A DNA stretch of 8,514 nucleotides, from the NCBI GenBank assembly GCA_045540015.1, contig JAZQGP010000037.1, positions 1 through 8,514 on the forward strand. The letters are read 5' to 3'. Positions 1 through 6,426 of this stretch are shown piece by piece. The notes beneath the pieces were generated by a model. The model saw nothing but the letters and a program-made list of their open reading frames with translations. It ran no database searches and was not told where the DNA came from. The stretch's first letter is position 1. The number at the start of each line of letters is the position of its first letter. The position numbers and the translations under genes are program-made. This DNA comes from UMGS1387 sp045540015 (GTDB lineage: Bacteria; Bacillota; Clostridia; Oscillospirales; CAG-382).

Positions 1-113
1 AAGGGACACAAGGCTTTAAGCTCTACGTCGTTTCTCTGTATGGGGTGAAAGTATATACCGCATTTTTCTGCAACTTCCACAATATCAAAACTATCGTACT
101 TGAAGTTTGTCAT
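1..113 (-). CDS. Probable DNA primase, CHC2 zinc-finger type (N-terminal fragment)
   Basis: This gene starts at ATG 111-113, overlapping the TGA stop of the preceding ATPase gene (ATGA), and runs off the left edge after 37 codons. The visible protein contains IVEVAEKCGIYF at residues 11-22 and ends in LKALCP, with the next codon beginning TT (F or L). That spacing resembles the start of the CHC2 zinc finger of DnaG-type and phage/plasmid primases, where a short helix and a hydrophobic strand lead into a CPFH-type motif holding the first zinc ligand. The rest of the finger and any TOPRIM catalytic domain lie outside the window. The position after Rad52-like and SbcC-like genes suits a primer-synthesis role in replication of the element. 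The primase call is an inference from a short fragment; another CHC2 protein without polymerase activity is possible. Confidence 0.55.
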   Translation of the reverse strand, partial: MTNFKYDSFDIVEVAEKCGIYFHPIQRNDVELKALCP

Positions 114-1870
114 GCCGCCACCTTTTCCTGTGCCTGTGCTCTCTGTCTTAACGGATAGGTTGCCGTGAGAGCCACGTTTCTTGCATAAGCAAGAATAACC
201 TGACCGTTTACGGGATCAAGCTTTGTGGTAATGCATTCGGCATTGTCTATATACTTCGGGTAAACAAGTCCCGTAAGTCTTTCGAGCAGTGCCGATACTT
301 CAAGTCCTGCCTTGATTTTCTCGGAGGTTGACAGCCAGCGGTAGTCCTTGCCGTCATAAGTGAAACGGAAGGTGTTTTTAACTTCACCCGTTGTTTTCAC
401 AACGTCAAAGAGCTTGATGGACGCACGGTTCATCTGTAAGCTCTGCAGGGTAATCTCTGCTTTCTTTGCCGAGTATTCACCCACAGCGGCAATGAGCCTT
501 GAAAGCTCTGCCTTCTTTGTTGCACATTCTTCAAGCTGTTTGTTTATCGCCTTTATCTTTTCGGGAATATCGTTTGCTTCATAAAGCACCTTTACTTCAT
601 TAGCATAGGCTTCAGCCTGTTTTATGAGTTCTTCAAGCTGTGCGTACTCTTCTGGAGTGAGATTTCCGTACTTGATTCTGTCCTCAAGCATTGCAATTTC
701 GGAAATGTCTGCACTGCCGAGAGCCGCAAGGTCTGCTTCAATTCTTGCAAGGTCTGCTTTGCGGAATTCCTCGAACTTTTCAGCACTCTTTTTATCAAGT
801 GCCACAAGCTCGTCTCTTGCCGACACTGCACTCTGACCTTTTGCTCGAATATCGTCGTACTCAGCCTTTAATCCCATAGCGATAGTCCTGCAGTTTTCCT
901 CTGTTACTACGGTATGACAGGTTGGACAGGTATCTCCAATCTTTACACCTTTGGCTCTTGCAATTATCTTCTGACACTGTGCCGAAAGTGCGGCAATCTC
1001 AGCATTGATCTTTGCAATCTCCTCGGTGAATTTTGAAACATACTGTCTGTGCTGTGCTTCTGCCTGCCGTTCAAGAAGACGCTTACGCTTATCGTCGGAA
1101 AGTGCTTCGGCAATAGCGGCTTGTTTTGCCTTTAATGCTTCAACATCAATTCCTTCAAACTGCTTTTCTTCAAGAGCCTGCTTACGGCTGACAATATCGT
1201 TTCCTTTGGTAACAATATCATCAAGCTTTGCTACAGTTTCGTCATACTGCTTTTGGAGAATATCACGCTGTCCCTCAAGGTAAACTGCCGTTTCCTCGAT
1301 TTCCTTTAATGCCTCGCGTCTTTTCTTTGCGAAATATTCAGAATCAAGGAGACTTTCACCCTCAAGGAGTGTGCGAGTGCTTTCACTCATTTGTGCAAGT
1401 ACATCCTTTTGCTCTACCACCGGGACAAGCTTCTGTAAAAACTCTCTGCCGTCCTCAGCGATTTTTTCAATAAAGTATATTGGGTTAAAAAGCGAAAGGA
1501 ATATATCCCTTTCAGTAAACAGTTCAACAACATCTGTCTGACGGATATTCATCGTGTCAAAGACAATGGTTGTATTACTGCCGCTTCTTCTACGGGAAAG
1601 AGTATGTATCTCTCCGTTTTCACCCACGAACTGTACTTCTACATACATTTCACGGCTTTCTGAGTTGAGAAGTCTGTCACAACCCTTTTCTCCCCAGAAG
1701 GGTGTACCGCAGAAAGCGTATGCGATGGCATCAGCAATGGTACTTTTACCCTGGCCGTTTCCGCCCGATATACAAGTAAAACGGTCAAACTCAACGCTGT
1801 AGGGTTCCTTGAACTTCTTGAAGCCTTCCATTTTGATATTTATGATGTGGAATTTATTTATCCTTTTCAT
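110..1870 (-). CDS. SbcC/Rad50-like ATPase with zinc hook
   Basis: This is a 586-aa ABC/SMC-type ATPase. The Walker A motif GGNGQGKST is at residues 36-44, followed by the Rad50-like stretch ADAIAYAFCG. Two long, charged coiled-coil arms (about 150-310 and 325-475) flank a CPTC motif at 315-318, the zinc hook by which Rad50/SbcC molecules dimerise. Near the C terminus LSTSEK (513-518) stands for the ABC signature and YIDNAE (540-545) for Walker B with its catalytic acid. Both ATPase halves are therefore present, but the arms are much shorter than in cellular SbcC (about 1,000 aa). It probably binds and tethers DNA ends using ATP, next to the Rad52-like annealing protein. No SbcD/Mre11-type nuclease is visible, so a partner may lie outside. 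The start follows GAGGTGCGGTT, 13 nt after the Rad52 stop, and the stop overlaps the next ATG. Confidence 0.85.
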   Translation of the reverse strand: MKRINKFHIINIKMEGFKKFKEPYSVEFDRFTCISGGNGQGKSTIADAIAYAFCGTPFWGEKGCDRLLNSESREMYVEVQFVGENGEIHTLSRRRSGSNTTIVFDTMNIRQTDVVELFTERDIFLSLFNPIYFIEKIAEDGREFLQKLVPVVEQKDVLAQMSESTRTLLEGESLLDSEYFAKKRREALKEIEETAVYLEGQRDILQKQYDETVAKLDDIVTKGNDIVSRKQALEEKQFEGIDVEALKAKQAAIAEALSDDKRKRLLERQAEAQHRQYVSKFTEEIAKINAEIAALSAQCQKIIARAKGVKIGDTCPTCHTVVTEENCRTIAMGLKAEYDDIRAKGQSAVSARDELVALDKKSAEKFEEFRKADLARIEADLAALGSADISEIAMLEDRIKYGNLTPEEYAQLEELIKQAEAYANEVKVLYEANDIPEKIKAINKQLEECATKKAELSRLIAAVGEYSAKKAEITLQSLQMNRASIKLFDVVKTTGEVKNTFRFTYDGKDYRWLSTSEKIKAGLEVSALLERLTGLVYPKYIDNAECITTKLDPVNGQVILAYARNVALTATYPLRQRAQAQEKVAA

Positions 1871-1883
1871 AACCGCACCTCAC

Positions 1884-2723
1884 TTATGCCGCAATGTCAT
1901 AGGAGTTGAGAATAGCGTATGTGCCGTAAGAGTTCTGACCTCTGCCTGCATTTACGTTCTTGATTCTCGTTCCCACCTTCAAGCGTTCATCAGCCCCTTG
2001 CATAAATGCCTGGAACTGTTTGCCCTTACCGAACAAAAGCATAGAACTCTGATTGTTCTGCACGTTTATCTTACGAACCTCGTAAACATCGGCGGTTTCG
2101 TCGTTGTTCTGAGGTTGCATGATTGCAGGTGCAGGAGGCGGAGTTTCCGCTTTCTTCTGTGCCGGCGGAGGTGTAGTTGTTGTTACTTTCGGTGCATCTG
2201 TTGTCTGCTTGGGAGCAGGTGTACCGAACATTCTTGCAACGGTATCGTTGTATGCCTTTTCGAGCTTGGCGTTTTCGGATTCGGGGATAACGTAACTGTT
2301 GCCCCTTGCTTCGGCTGCTACCCATACAGTGTTAAAGCTGTAAAGGTATCTGCCGATATTCCATTTTACCGCCGCACGCTTAAAGGCATCTGATAATCCG
2401 CCCTTAACGGCTTCAATGTCACTGTCTTCAGCACCGTCTGTCTTGTCGATCCACTGTCCCATCTCATCATCGTAGATAGAAATGGTACAGAGCTGTGAGG
2501 ACTTTGTTTTCTTACCCGACACGCTTTCGTGCCAAGGTGTATAACTGTCCTTCCAACGATTCTGTCCCACCACCTCGTCAAGTCTGTCTGCAACAGCTCT
2601 TGCGTCAAGATACGGTACCGCTATACCTTGCATTCTCTGTTCGTTTACATACTGTAATCTCCAGCTTACATCCGATGCCGGAAAAGGTTTTCCGAATTCT
2701 TCAAAGTATTTGTTTTCCCTCAT
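1884..2723 (-). CDS. Rad52/Rad22-family single-strand annealing protein
   Basis: This is a 279-aa protein. Residues 1 to about 165 match the prokaryotic Rad52/Rad22 annealing domain: WRLQYVNEQRM (21-31), YLDARAVADRLDEVVG (38-53), WKDSY (57-61), and the diagnostic GAEDSDIEAVKGGLSDAFKRAA (97-118) followed by KWNIGRYLYS. In this family the domain forms rings that anneal complementary single strands during recombination or double-strand break repair. A Pro/Thr-rich linker (about 169-200) leads to a small C-terminal domain (213-279) with YEVRKINVQ and a GRGQNSYGTYAIL end, possibly a separate interaction or nucleic-acid-binding module, though I do not recognise it. The start follows GGAGG with 8 nt spacing, immediately after the TAA of the E2-like gene. 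Mobile elements often carry such a gene as their own recombinase; here it precedes a Rad50/SbcC-like ATPase, a natural partner. Confidence 0.88.
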   Translation of the reverse strand: MRENKYFEEFGKPFPASDVSWRLQYVNEQRMQGIAVPYLDARAVADRLDEVVGQNRWKDSYTPWHESVSGKKTKSSQLCTISIYDDEMGQWIDKTDGAEDSDIEAVKGGLSDAFKRAAVKWNIGRYLYSFNTVWVAAEARGNSYVIPESENAKLEKAYNDTVARMFGTPAPKQTTDAPKVTTTTPPPAQKKAETPPPAPAIMQPQNNDETADVYEVRKINVQNNQSSMLLFGKGKQFQAFMQGADERLKVGTRIKNVNAGRGQNSYGTYAILNSYDIAA

Positions 2724-2736
2724 GGTTTGTTCCTCC

Positions 2737-3396
2737 TTATTGGTAAATAAAATCTTTTAATATTTTGCCGCTTGAAATAAGAACGTTACCGTAATAGTAA
2801 TCGCTCTCTTTATCCTTCATAAACTCAAGCAGTTCACGGTACTGCATATCAAGTTTCGTTCTGCCCGGACTGTATCTGTCGTTATTGTCCGGCATTGCAA
2901 AGATGTAATACGGTATTCCGTTTAACTGCCGAAGCTGCTTTATCTTTGGCATAGCGTTTGAGCCGATGCACATATTAAAGCCGCTTACGTTTGAAAAAGG
3001 ATACTTGTAAAGCTTTGTTTCATCACGAAGCGGTCCCTTATCGGCAACCGCCACCTGCACCTCGTTTATCTTGAAATCCTTGCTGACACGAAAGCCGAAA
3101 AGTAGTCTCGGTATCGGGAAATCCTTGTATATCGTTTTTTCATAGGTAATATCGACGTTAAATTTTCCGATATCAATAGCCACAAACCGTTCTCCATCAG
3201 CATTTTCTCGAAAGCAGATACATCTGTCGGGTAAAAGACCGCTTTGCACCGCCTTCGGTTTTGAGTTTTTCTCGATAAGCTTACAAAAGGTAGCAAGAGA
3301 TATGACCTTATGCTTTACTGTTTTTCCACGGCAATCATCAACGACAACATTTAAGTCGTCATTGATGTAGAATTTAAGTCCTGAAATGTTACTCAT
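2737..3396 (-). CDS. Prokaryotic E2 family D / PRTRC protein B-like protein
   Basis: This 219-aa protein has a beta-rich first half (LKFYINDDLNVVVDD at 7-21), then FPIPRLLFGFRVS (93-105), KLYKYPFSNVSGFNMCIGS (128-146) and a C-terminal helical part. The pattern Pro-rich strand, then LY-x-x-PF-x-NV, then a Cys-x-Gly-Ser turn is what I associate with the prokaryotic E2-D family, known as protein B of PRTRC cassettes (ParB-related, ThiF-related, found on plasmids and integrative elements). E2 proteins carry ubiquitin-like proteins during conjugation. Cys143 is the obvious candidate for a conserved position, but I cannot say it is catalytic. No ThiF/E1, JAB peptidase or evident ubiquitin-like gene is in the window. 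Its ATG overlaps the preceding TAA (TAATG) with GGAGG 7 nt upstream, implying coupled translation. The family assignment is from memory of motifs and is moderate. Confidence 0.6.
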   Translation of the reverse strand: MSNISGLKFYINDDLNVVVDDCRGKTVKHKVISLATFCKLIEKNSKPKAVQSGLLPDRCICFRENADGERFVAIDIGKFNVDITYEKTIYKDFPIPRLLFGFRVSKDFKINEVQVAVADKGPLRDETKLYKYPFSNVSGFNMCIGSNAMPKIKQLRQLNGIPYYIFAMPDNNDRYSPGRTKLDMQYRELLEFMKDKESDYYYGNVLISSGKILKDFIYQ

Positions 3397-3998
3397 TATG
3401 CTGCCTCCAATAATCTTTTTTCGTCGGCAAGCGTACCTTTAAGCTCGTTTAAGAGATTGGTGTATTTATCAAACACCGCTACAAGTCCGCAGAAGAGGCA
3501 AAAGAAATCAAAACTGCAATTAAAGTCAATGTATATTCTTACGCAATCGGCATTCGGGGATATTCCGTCGTCCGTTATATCCAATCCAACACCGCCGTAA
3601 TAATAGCACTGAGTATCAAGAACATATCTGCATATACAGTCTTCCATATCCTTTTTCCTCTTAGCATAATCATCGGCTGTAATTCTGTTTGACTCTTTAA
3701 GCTCTCTGAGAAGCCTGTAGTATTCTCTCAAATCATCCGAGCTGAAATCCCATACCTCACCGTAAGGTTCACTGTCCTCGGTTATGTCTTCGTCATCTTC
3801 GTAGAACAGGTCGTTTCGGTCAACGTTCTGTGCCACCTCATCCAAAGACTCCCAGCAATACAGTTCAAAGTCGTCATAGTCCACACCCATTTTCCCCATA
3901 AAGTCAACTATCCTGAAGCTGCCTTCATCATAAAACTCTTTTACGAGCTTCATTCTGTCGAGAACCTCAAGTATCTGAAAGTTCAACACATTATGCAT
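3396..3998 (-). CDS. Hypothetical acidic 200-aa protein
   Basis: I do not recognise this protein. I chose the ATG at 3996-3998, giving 200 aa beginning MHNVLNFQILEV, because GAGGTG precedes it by 4 nt and it sits 10 nt after the previous stop. The same frame stays open to 4184, but those extra 62 codons would overlap the 103-aa gene and read as low-quality sequence. The protein is strongly acidic, with a DLFYEDDEDITEDSEP stretch near residues 63-78, a charged helix with LREYYRLLRELKESN in the middle, and an aromatic/Cys-rich part (CSFDFFCLFCGLVAVF) before a C-terminal helix. It is not long or hydrophobic enough for a clear membrane segment. The stop codon overlaps the start of the E2-D-like gene, so the two are probably made together and may act together. 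A role as conjugation partner is speculation. Confidence 0.75.
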   Translation of the reverse strand: MHNVLNFQILEVLDRMKLVKEFYDEGSFRIVDFMGKMGVDYDDFELYCWESLDEVAQNVDRNDLFYEDDEDITEDSEPYGEVWDFSSDDLREYYRLLRELKESNRITADDYAKRKKDMEDCICRYVLDTQCYYYGGVGLDITDDGISPNADCVRIYIDFNCSFDFFCLFCGLVAVFDKYTNLLNELKGTLADEKRLLEAA

Positions 3999-4008
3999 AG
4001 CGCACCTC

Positions 4009-4320
4009 TTAATAGTAACGCTTGTCGGGACTAAACACTGCACCTGCTGTTTTAAGAACACTGAACAATTTGTTTGCAAGATCAATCTTCGGTGTAAGAT
4101 ATTTTTCGTAGTACTCCATATAGTCACAGAGGTCGTCATAAGTGAACCTTGAAAAATCAAGGTCTGTAAATGAGAAATTTTCACCCTGCGAAAGCCTTCC
4201 GGTCGTCATATCGTGAAGATAATTAAAGCCTTCTGTTCTTTCACACGCCTTATGATTCTCTATACTGTGAACCTTACGGAATTCATCCACAAAGCTTGTT
4301 TTTTGTAATTCAAGTTCCAT
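4009..4320 (-). CDS. Hypothetical 103-aa protein
   Basis: I do not recognise this small protein. It starts at ATG 4318-4320, 14 nt after the stop of the methyltransferase 3' exon, with AAAGGA about 8 nt upstream as ribosome site. It reads MELELQKTSFVDEF at the N terminus, then a stretch rich in Asp, Phe and Tyr (FSFTDLDFSRFTYDDLCDYMEYYEKYL, roughly residues 49-75), and ends in a helix-like ANKLFSVLKTAGAVF followed by DKRYY. There are no Cys clusters, signal peptide or membrane segments. It sits between the methyltransferase and the 200-aa acidic protein, 10 nt from the latter, so it belongs to the same operon. Its size would fit an accessory or adaptor protein of the E2-like gene two positions downstream, but nothing in the sequence shows a ubiquitin-like fold or a terminal Gly-Gly. 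Confidence 0.75.
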   Translation of the reverse strand: MELELQKTSFVDEFRKVHSIENHKACERTEGFNYLHDMTTGRLSQGENFSFTDLDFSRFTYDDLCDYMEYYEKYLTPKIDLANKLFSVLKTAGAVFSPDKRYY

Positions 4321-4334
4321 AAATTATTTCCTTT

Positions 4335-4520
4335 CTAAGCAAGGTGTTTTACTCCCTCCGGTGTGAGAATATTGAACAGCATCCTGTTCACTCTCGTTTC
4401 GGTAAGAGTACCTTCCTCTTCGTTTTCACGCCTCTTTACTTCCTTAATAACTCTGCCTTTTATTACATGGGGTGTGTCGCAGTCAACGTAACCGTTGATG
4501 AGGCCACTACCGCCAATCAA
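4335..4520 (-). CDS. DUF6094-type methyltransferase, 3' exon (C-terminal 61 codons)
   Basis: This 61-codon open stretch continues the methyltransferase split at 7059. Read in frame it begins LIGGSGLINGYVDCDTPHVI and goes on with KGRVIKEVKRRE, ending in LTPEGVKHLA and TAG. Joined to the upstream exon it gives PLNIGQVG|LIGGSGLING, which aligns without gaps to the conserved C-terminal block that I remember from DUF6094 proteins as PL-x-x-GHLALLLASG-L-NG. The spacing between the two glycines (10 residues) is preserved only when 4520 follows 7059 directly. It could be taken for a separate TTG-started 61-aa gene, but there is no ribosome site at proper spacing and the homology says otherwise. Whether the cell actually makes the joined protein depends on splicing at a position 38 nt from the domain VI branch adenosine, discussed under the intron. 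Confidence 0.75.
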   Translation of the reverse strand: MIGGSGLINGYVDCDTPHVIKGRVIKEVKRRENEEEGTLTETRVNRMLFNILTPEGVKHLA

Positions 4521-4544
4521 GGCGAGTAGATAAGTGCCGCCTTG
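4507..4544 (-). other. Two mutually exclusive hairpins spanning the intron/3' exon junction
   Basis: Hairpin A pairs CAAGGCG (4538-4544) with CGCCTTG (4518-4524) around a 13-nt loop. Hairpin B pairs CTAC-T-CGCC (4521-4529, one bulged T) with GGCGGTAG (4507-4514) around the loop TTGATT (4515-4520). Both use CGCC at 4521-4524, so they cannot coexist. In hairpin B the proposed junction 4521/4520 falls exactly between stem and loop. Neither is followed by a T-run, so a terminator is unlikely. Confidence 0.6.
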
Positions 4545-4557
4545 CTATATTGCTATA
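4542..4557 (-). repeat. 8-nt perfect tandem repeat at the intron 3' end
   Basis: TATAGCAA occurs twice back to back (4550-4557 and 4542-4549), directly after the domain VI stem and where the canonical 3' splice site should be. The second copy carries the in-frame TAG (4545-4547) that would stop the methyltransferase frame if splicing occurred upstream of it. It could be a slippage duplication or part of the 3' extension. Confidence 0.7.
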
Positions 4558-4577
4558 GTAGGTTTGCACAGACCTCT
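4557..4577 (-). ncRNA. Group II intron domain VI with bulged branch-point adenosine
   Basis: Just after domain V, AGAGGT (4572-4577) pairs with ACCT-A-CT (4557-4563), leaving A4559 unpaired, with an eight-base CTGTGCAA loop. A4559 is the expected branch nucleophile. The 3' splice site is normally 7-8 nt beyond it, that is near 4551-4553, but the host frame needs it at 4521. Confidence 0.75.
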
Positions 4578-4581
4578 CTCA

Positions 4582-4615
4582 GAACCGTACTTACACCTCT
4601 CGATGTATACGGCTC
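4582..4615 (-). ncRNA. Group II intron domain V
   Basis: This 34-nt hairpin starts GAGCCGTAT and ends AGTACGGTTC. The two ends pair, the apical helix ACATC/GGTGT is closed by a GAGA (GNRA) tetraloop, and a two-nucleotide AG bulge is on the 3' side. Length, AGC catalytic triad, bulge and loop are all canonical, so the catalytic heart of the intron appears intact. Confidence 0.93.
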
Positions 4616-4629
4616 CCATCAATGCTCCA

Positions 4630-6426
4630 TCACACTTTCTTTCCGTGAATGATTTTGTGACAGTTTTCACATACAACAATAGTCTTACGCCGTTTTGCAA
4701 TCATAACTTGCTCCCAGCGTTCTTTACCTCTAAGATTTTTGACTTTGTTGATATGATGTACTTCGTATTTTTCGCTTTCGGTAGTTCCGCACAATTCACA
4801 TTTATGAGCTTTTAATCTACTTTCAAATGTTGTAGTAGAGTGCGAATGATATAATGCAATATTTTTAATTACATCATCACCATACGATGTATCTTTAGAC
4901 TTTTGAAAGTCGGCAAAATACATATGTTTAATACCTTTTTGCGTTTCATACGGTATACACCATTTTCCGTGACCGTCCTTATATTTCTTCTTGATTTTTG
5001 CAATTTTTGTACGATGTTTTCCTGCAAGTGTTTTTAGACAGCTATACTCCATAAGATATGAAAAGTATGTCAGCTGTCCGAAGTTACTTGCCAATCCGTA
5101 ATAATTACATAAACCTCTCAATTCACTGTTATATGTATTGAGTATTTCAAGGTCAGTCAGTCTGAAAAGTTCCACTCTTTCACACGGAATAATTTCATCA
5201 TTTTTAATCCTTACTGCATTATGAGAAAAGAGGAATTTCTCCACTTTTTCCTTTAACGGTATTACAAGTTCAGTCCTATTATTCAAAGTCCTTTTCTTGA
5301 TACCATTTTTATCAGGCTTTACCTTTCCGTCTCTGCGTACCCGAATATCATATGAAAGAAATCTCGCATAATTATTACTGTGAGTTATTAGAGTTTTTTC
5401 GTCGCTTAATTCCATTTTTAATGTATTAGCGATAAAATCACTCAATTTCTGTTTAATAATTAAGCAATCTTCCTTACTGCCGTTAACGGCTATGATGAAA
5501 TCGTCAGCATATCTGATATATTTTATCTTCTTATCCGTATTGGATTTTGAAGGCGTTTTAACCAGACGTTTACTGAGTTCTTTGTATTCGCTTATCAGTT
5601 CAGGCTTTTCTTCTTCCGAAGCACTGTTGATTTTTTCACTGATAGTTTTTCTTTTCCAAACCAAACTGTTGTATTCAGATGTAAACACCATTTTTGGTGC
5701 TTTGTCAAAATCTTTCTTCAACTGCTCCACGAACTTATCCAGTTCGTGGAGATATATGTTGGCAAACAAAGGTGAAATAATTCCGCCTTGAGGAGTACCG
5801 CTGTATGTATTGTGATACGTCCAGTCCTCCATATATCCTGCTTTCAGAAATTTATATATCAGTTTTATCAACCTTGCATCTTTGATTTTCGAATTGATAA
5901 CTTCTACTAAAGTTTTATGGTCAATGTTATCGAAGCAACCTTTAATATCACCCTCTACAAACCAACGGGCACCATTAAACTCTCTTTTCAAAGATTTGAG
6001 AGCTGTGTGGCAACTTCTGTTAGGTCTGAAACCGTGTGACGAATTTAGAAAGATAGGCTCATAAACTGCTTCCAATACCATTCGCAAAGCTTCTTGGATA
6101 AGTTTATCCCTAAAGTTTGGAATACCCAAAGGTCGCAATTTGTCAGAGTTTTTCTTTTCAATGTAAATTCGTCTTACAGGTGTGGGCTGATATTCTTCGG
6201 TCTTTAATTTTTCAATAATCTTGGCAACATAATCTTCGCTGAAGCCGTCAGCCGTATCATTATCAATTCCTTTTGTACCTGCACCGTTATTAGAATACAA
6301 ATTCTTGTACGCAACATAGTAAATGTCGGGACGCAATAAGTAACGATATAATCTTGTGAATATCTCGTTTTTGTTTTTCGATGAATTAGTGTTGATTTGT
6401 GCTAAAATTTCCATTGTTGGTTTCAT
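4630..6426 (-). CDS. ltrA: Group II intron reverse transcriptase/maturase with HNH endonuclease
   Basis: This is a full-length 598-aa intron-encoded protein. Reverse transcriptase blocks run from about 60 to 360: PLGIPNFRDKLIQEALR (99-115), SSHGFRPNRSCHTAL (129-143), EGDIKGCFDNIDH with a catalytic Asp (158-170), GTPQGGIISPLFANIYL (210-226) and YADDF (306-310) with the paired catalytic aspartates. The X/maturase (thumb) domain follows at about 385-470, including LRGLCNYYGLASNF. The C terminus is an HNH endonuclease with CELC (543-546), HH (557-558) and CENCH (586-590), which nicks target DNA to prime reverse transcription. All key residues are present, so both splicing help and retrohoming look possible. 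GGGAGG lies 10 nt upstream of the chosen ATG (6424-6426); the next Met is only four codons in. The gene looks more A+T-rich than its neighbours, as expected for a separate mobile element. The symbol is used in the generic family sense. Confidence 0.96.
   Translation of the reverse strand: MKPTMEILAQINTNSSKNKNEIFTRLYRYLLRPDIYYVAYKNLYSNNGAGTKGIDNDTADGFSEDYVAKIIEKLKTEEYQPTPVRRIYIEKKNSDKLRPLGIPNFRDKLIQEALRMVLEAVYEPIFLNSSHGFRPNRSCHTALKSLKREFNGARWFVEGDIKGCFDNIDHKTLVEVINSKIKDARLIKLIYKFLKAGYMEDWTYHNTYSGTPQGGIISPLFANIYLHELDKFVEQLKKDFDKAPKMVFTSEYNSLVWKRKTISEKINSASEEEKPELISEYKELSKRLVKTPSKSNTDKKIKYIRYADDFIIAVNGSKEDCLIIKQKLSDFIANTLKMELSDEKTLITHSNNYARFLSYDIRVRRDGKVKPDKNGIKKRTLNNRTELVIPLKEKVEKFLFSHNAVRIKNDEIIPCERVELFRLTDLEILNTYNSELRGLCNYYGLASNFGQLTYFSYLMEYSCLKTLAGKHRTKIAKIKKKYKDGHGKWCIPYETQKGIKHMYFADFQKSKDTSYGDDVIKNIALYHSHSTTTFESRLKAHKCELCGTTESEKYEVHHINKVKNLRGKERWEQVMIAKRRKTIVVCENCHKIIHGKKV

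Noticed and set aside
1809..2393. 194-aa plus-strand open frame, and other plus-strand frames within the ATPase, Rad52, maturase and methyltransferase genes
   Set aside because: They are antisense to genes with clear family motifs, are Cys/Arg/Ser-rich with no recognisable domain, and have no convincing ribosome sites.
3999..4184. Upstream extension of the 200-aa gene to 262 aa
   Set aside because: The added 62 codons overlap the 103-aa gene in another frame. A clean GAGGTG site precedes the internal ATG at 3998, immediately after the previous stop.
4344..4529. Plus-strand 61-aa frame across the intron/3' exon junction
   Set aside because: It is a mirror of the methyltransferase 3' exon on the other strand, without start signals or motifs.
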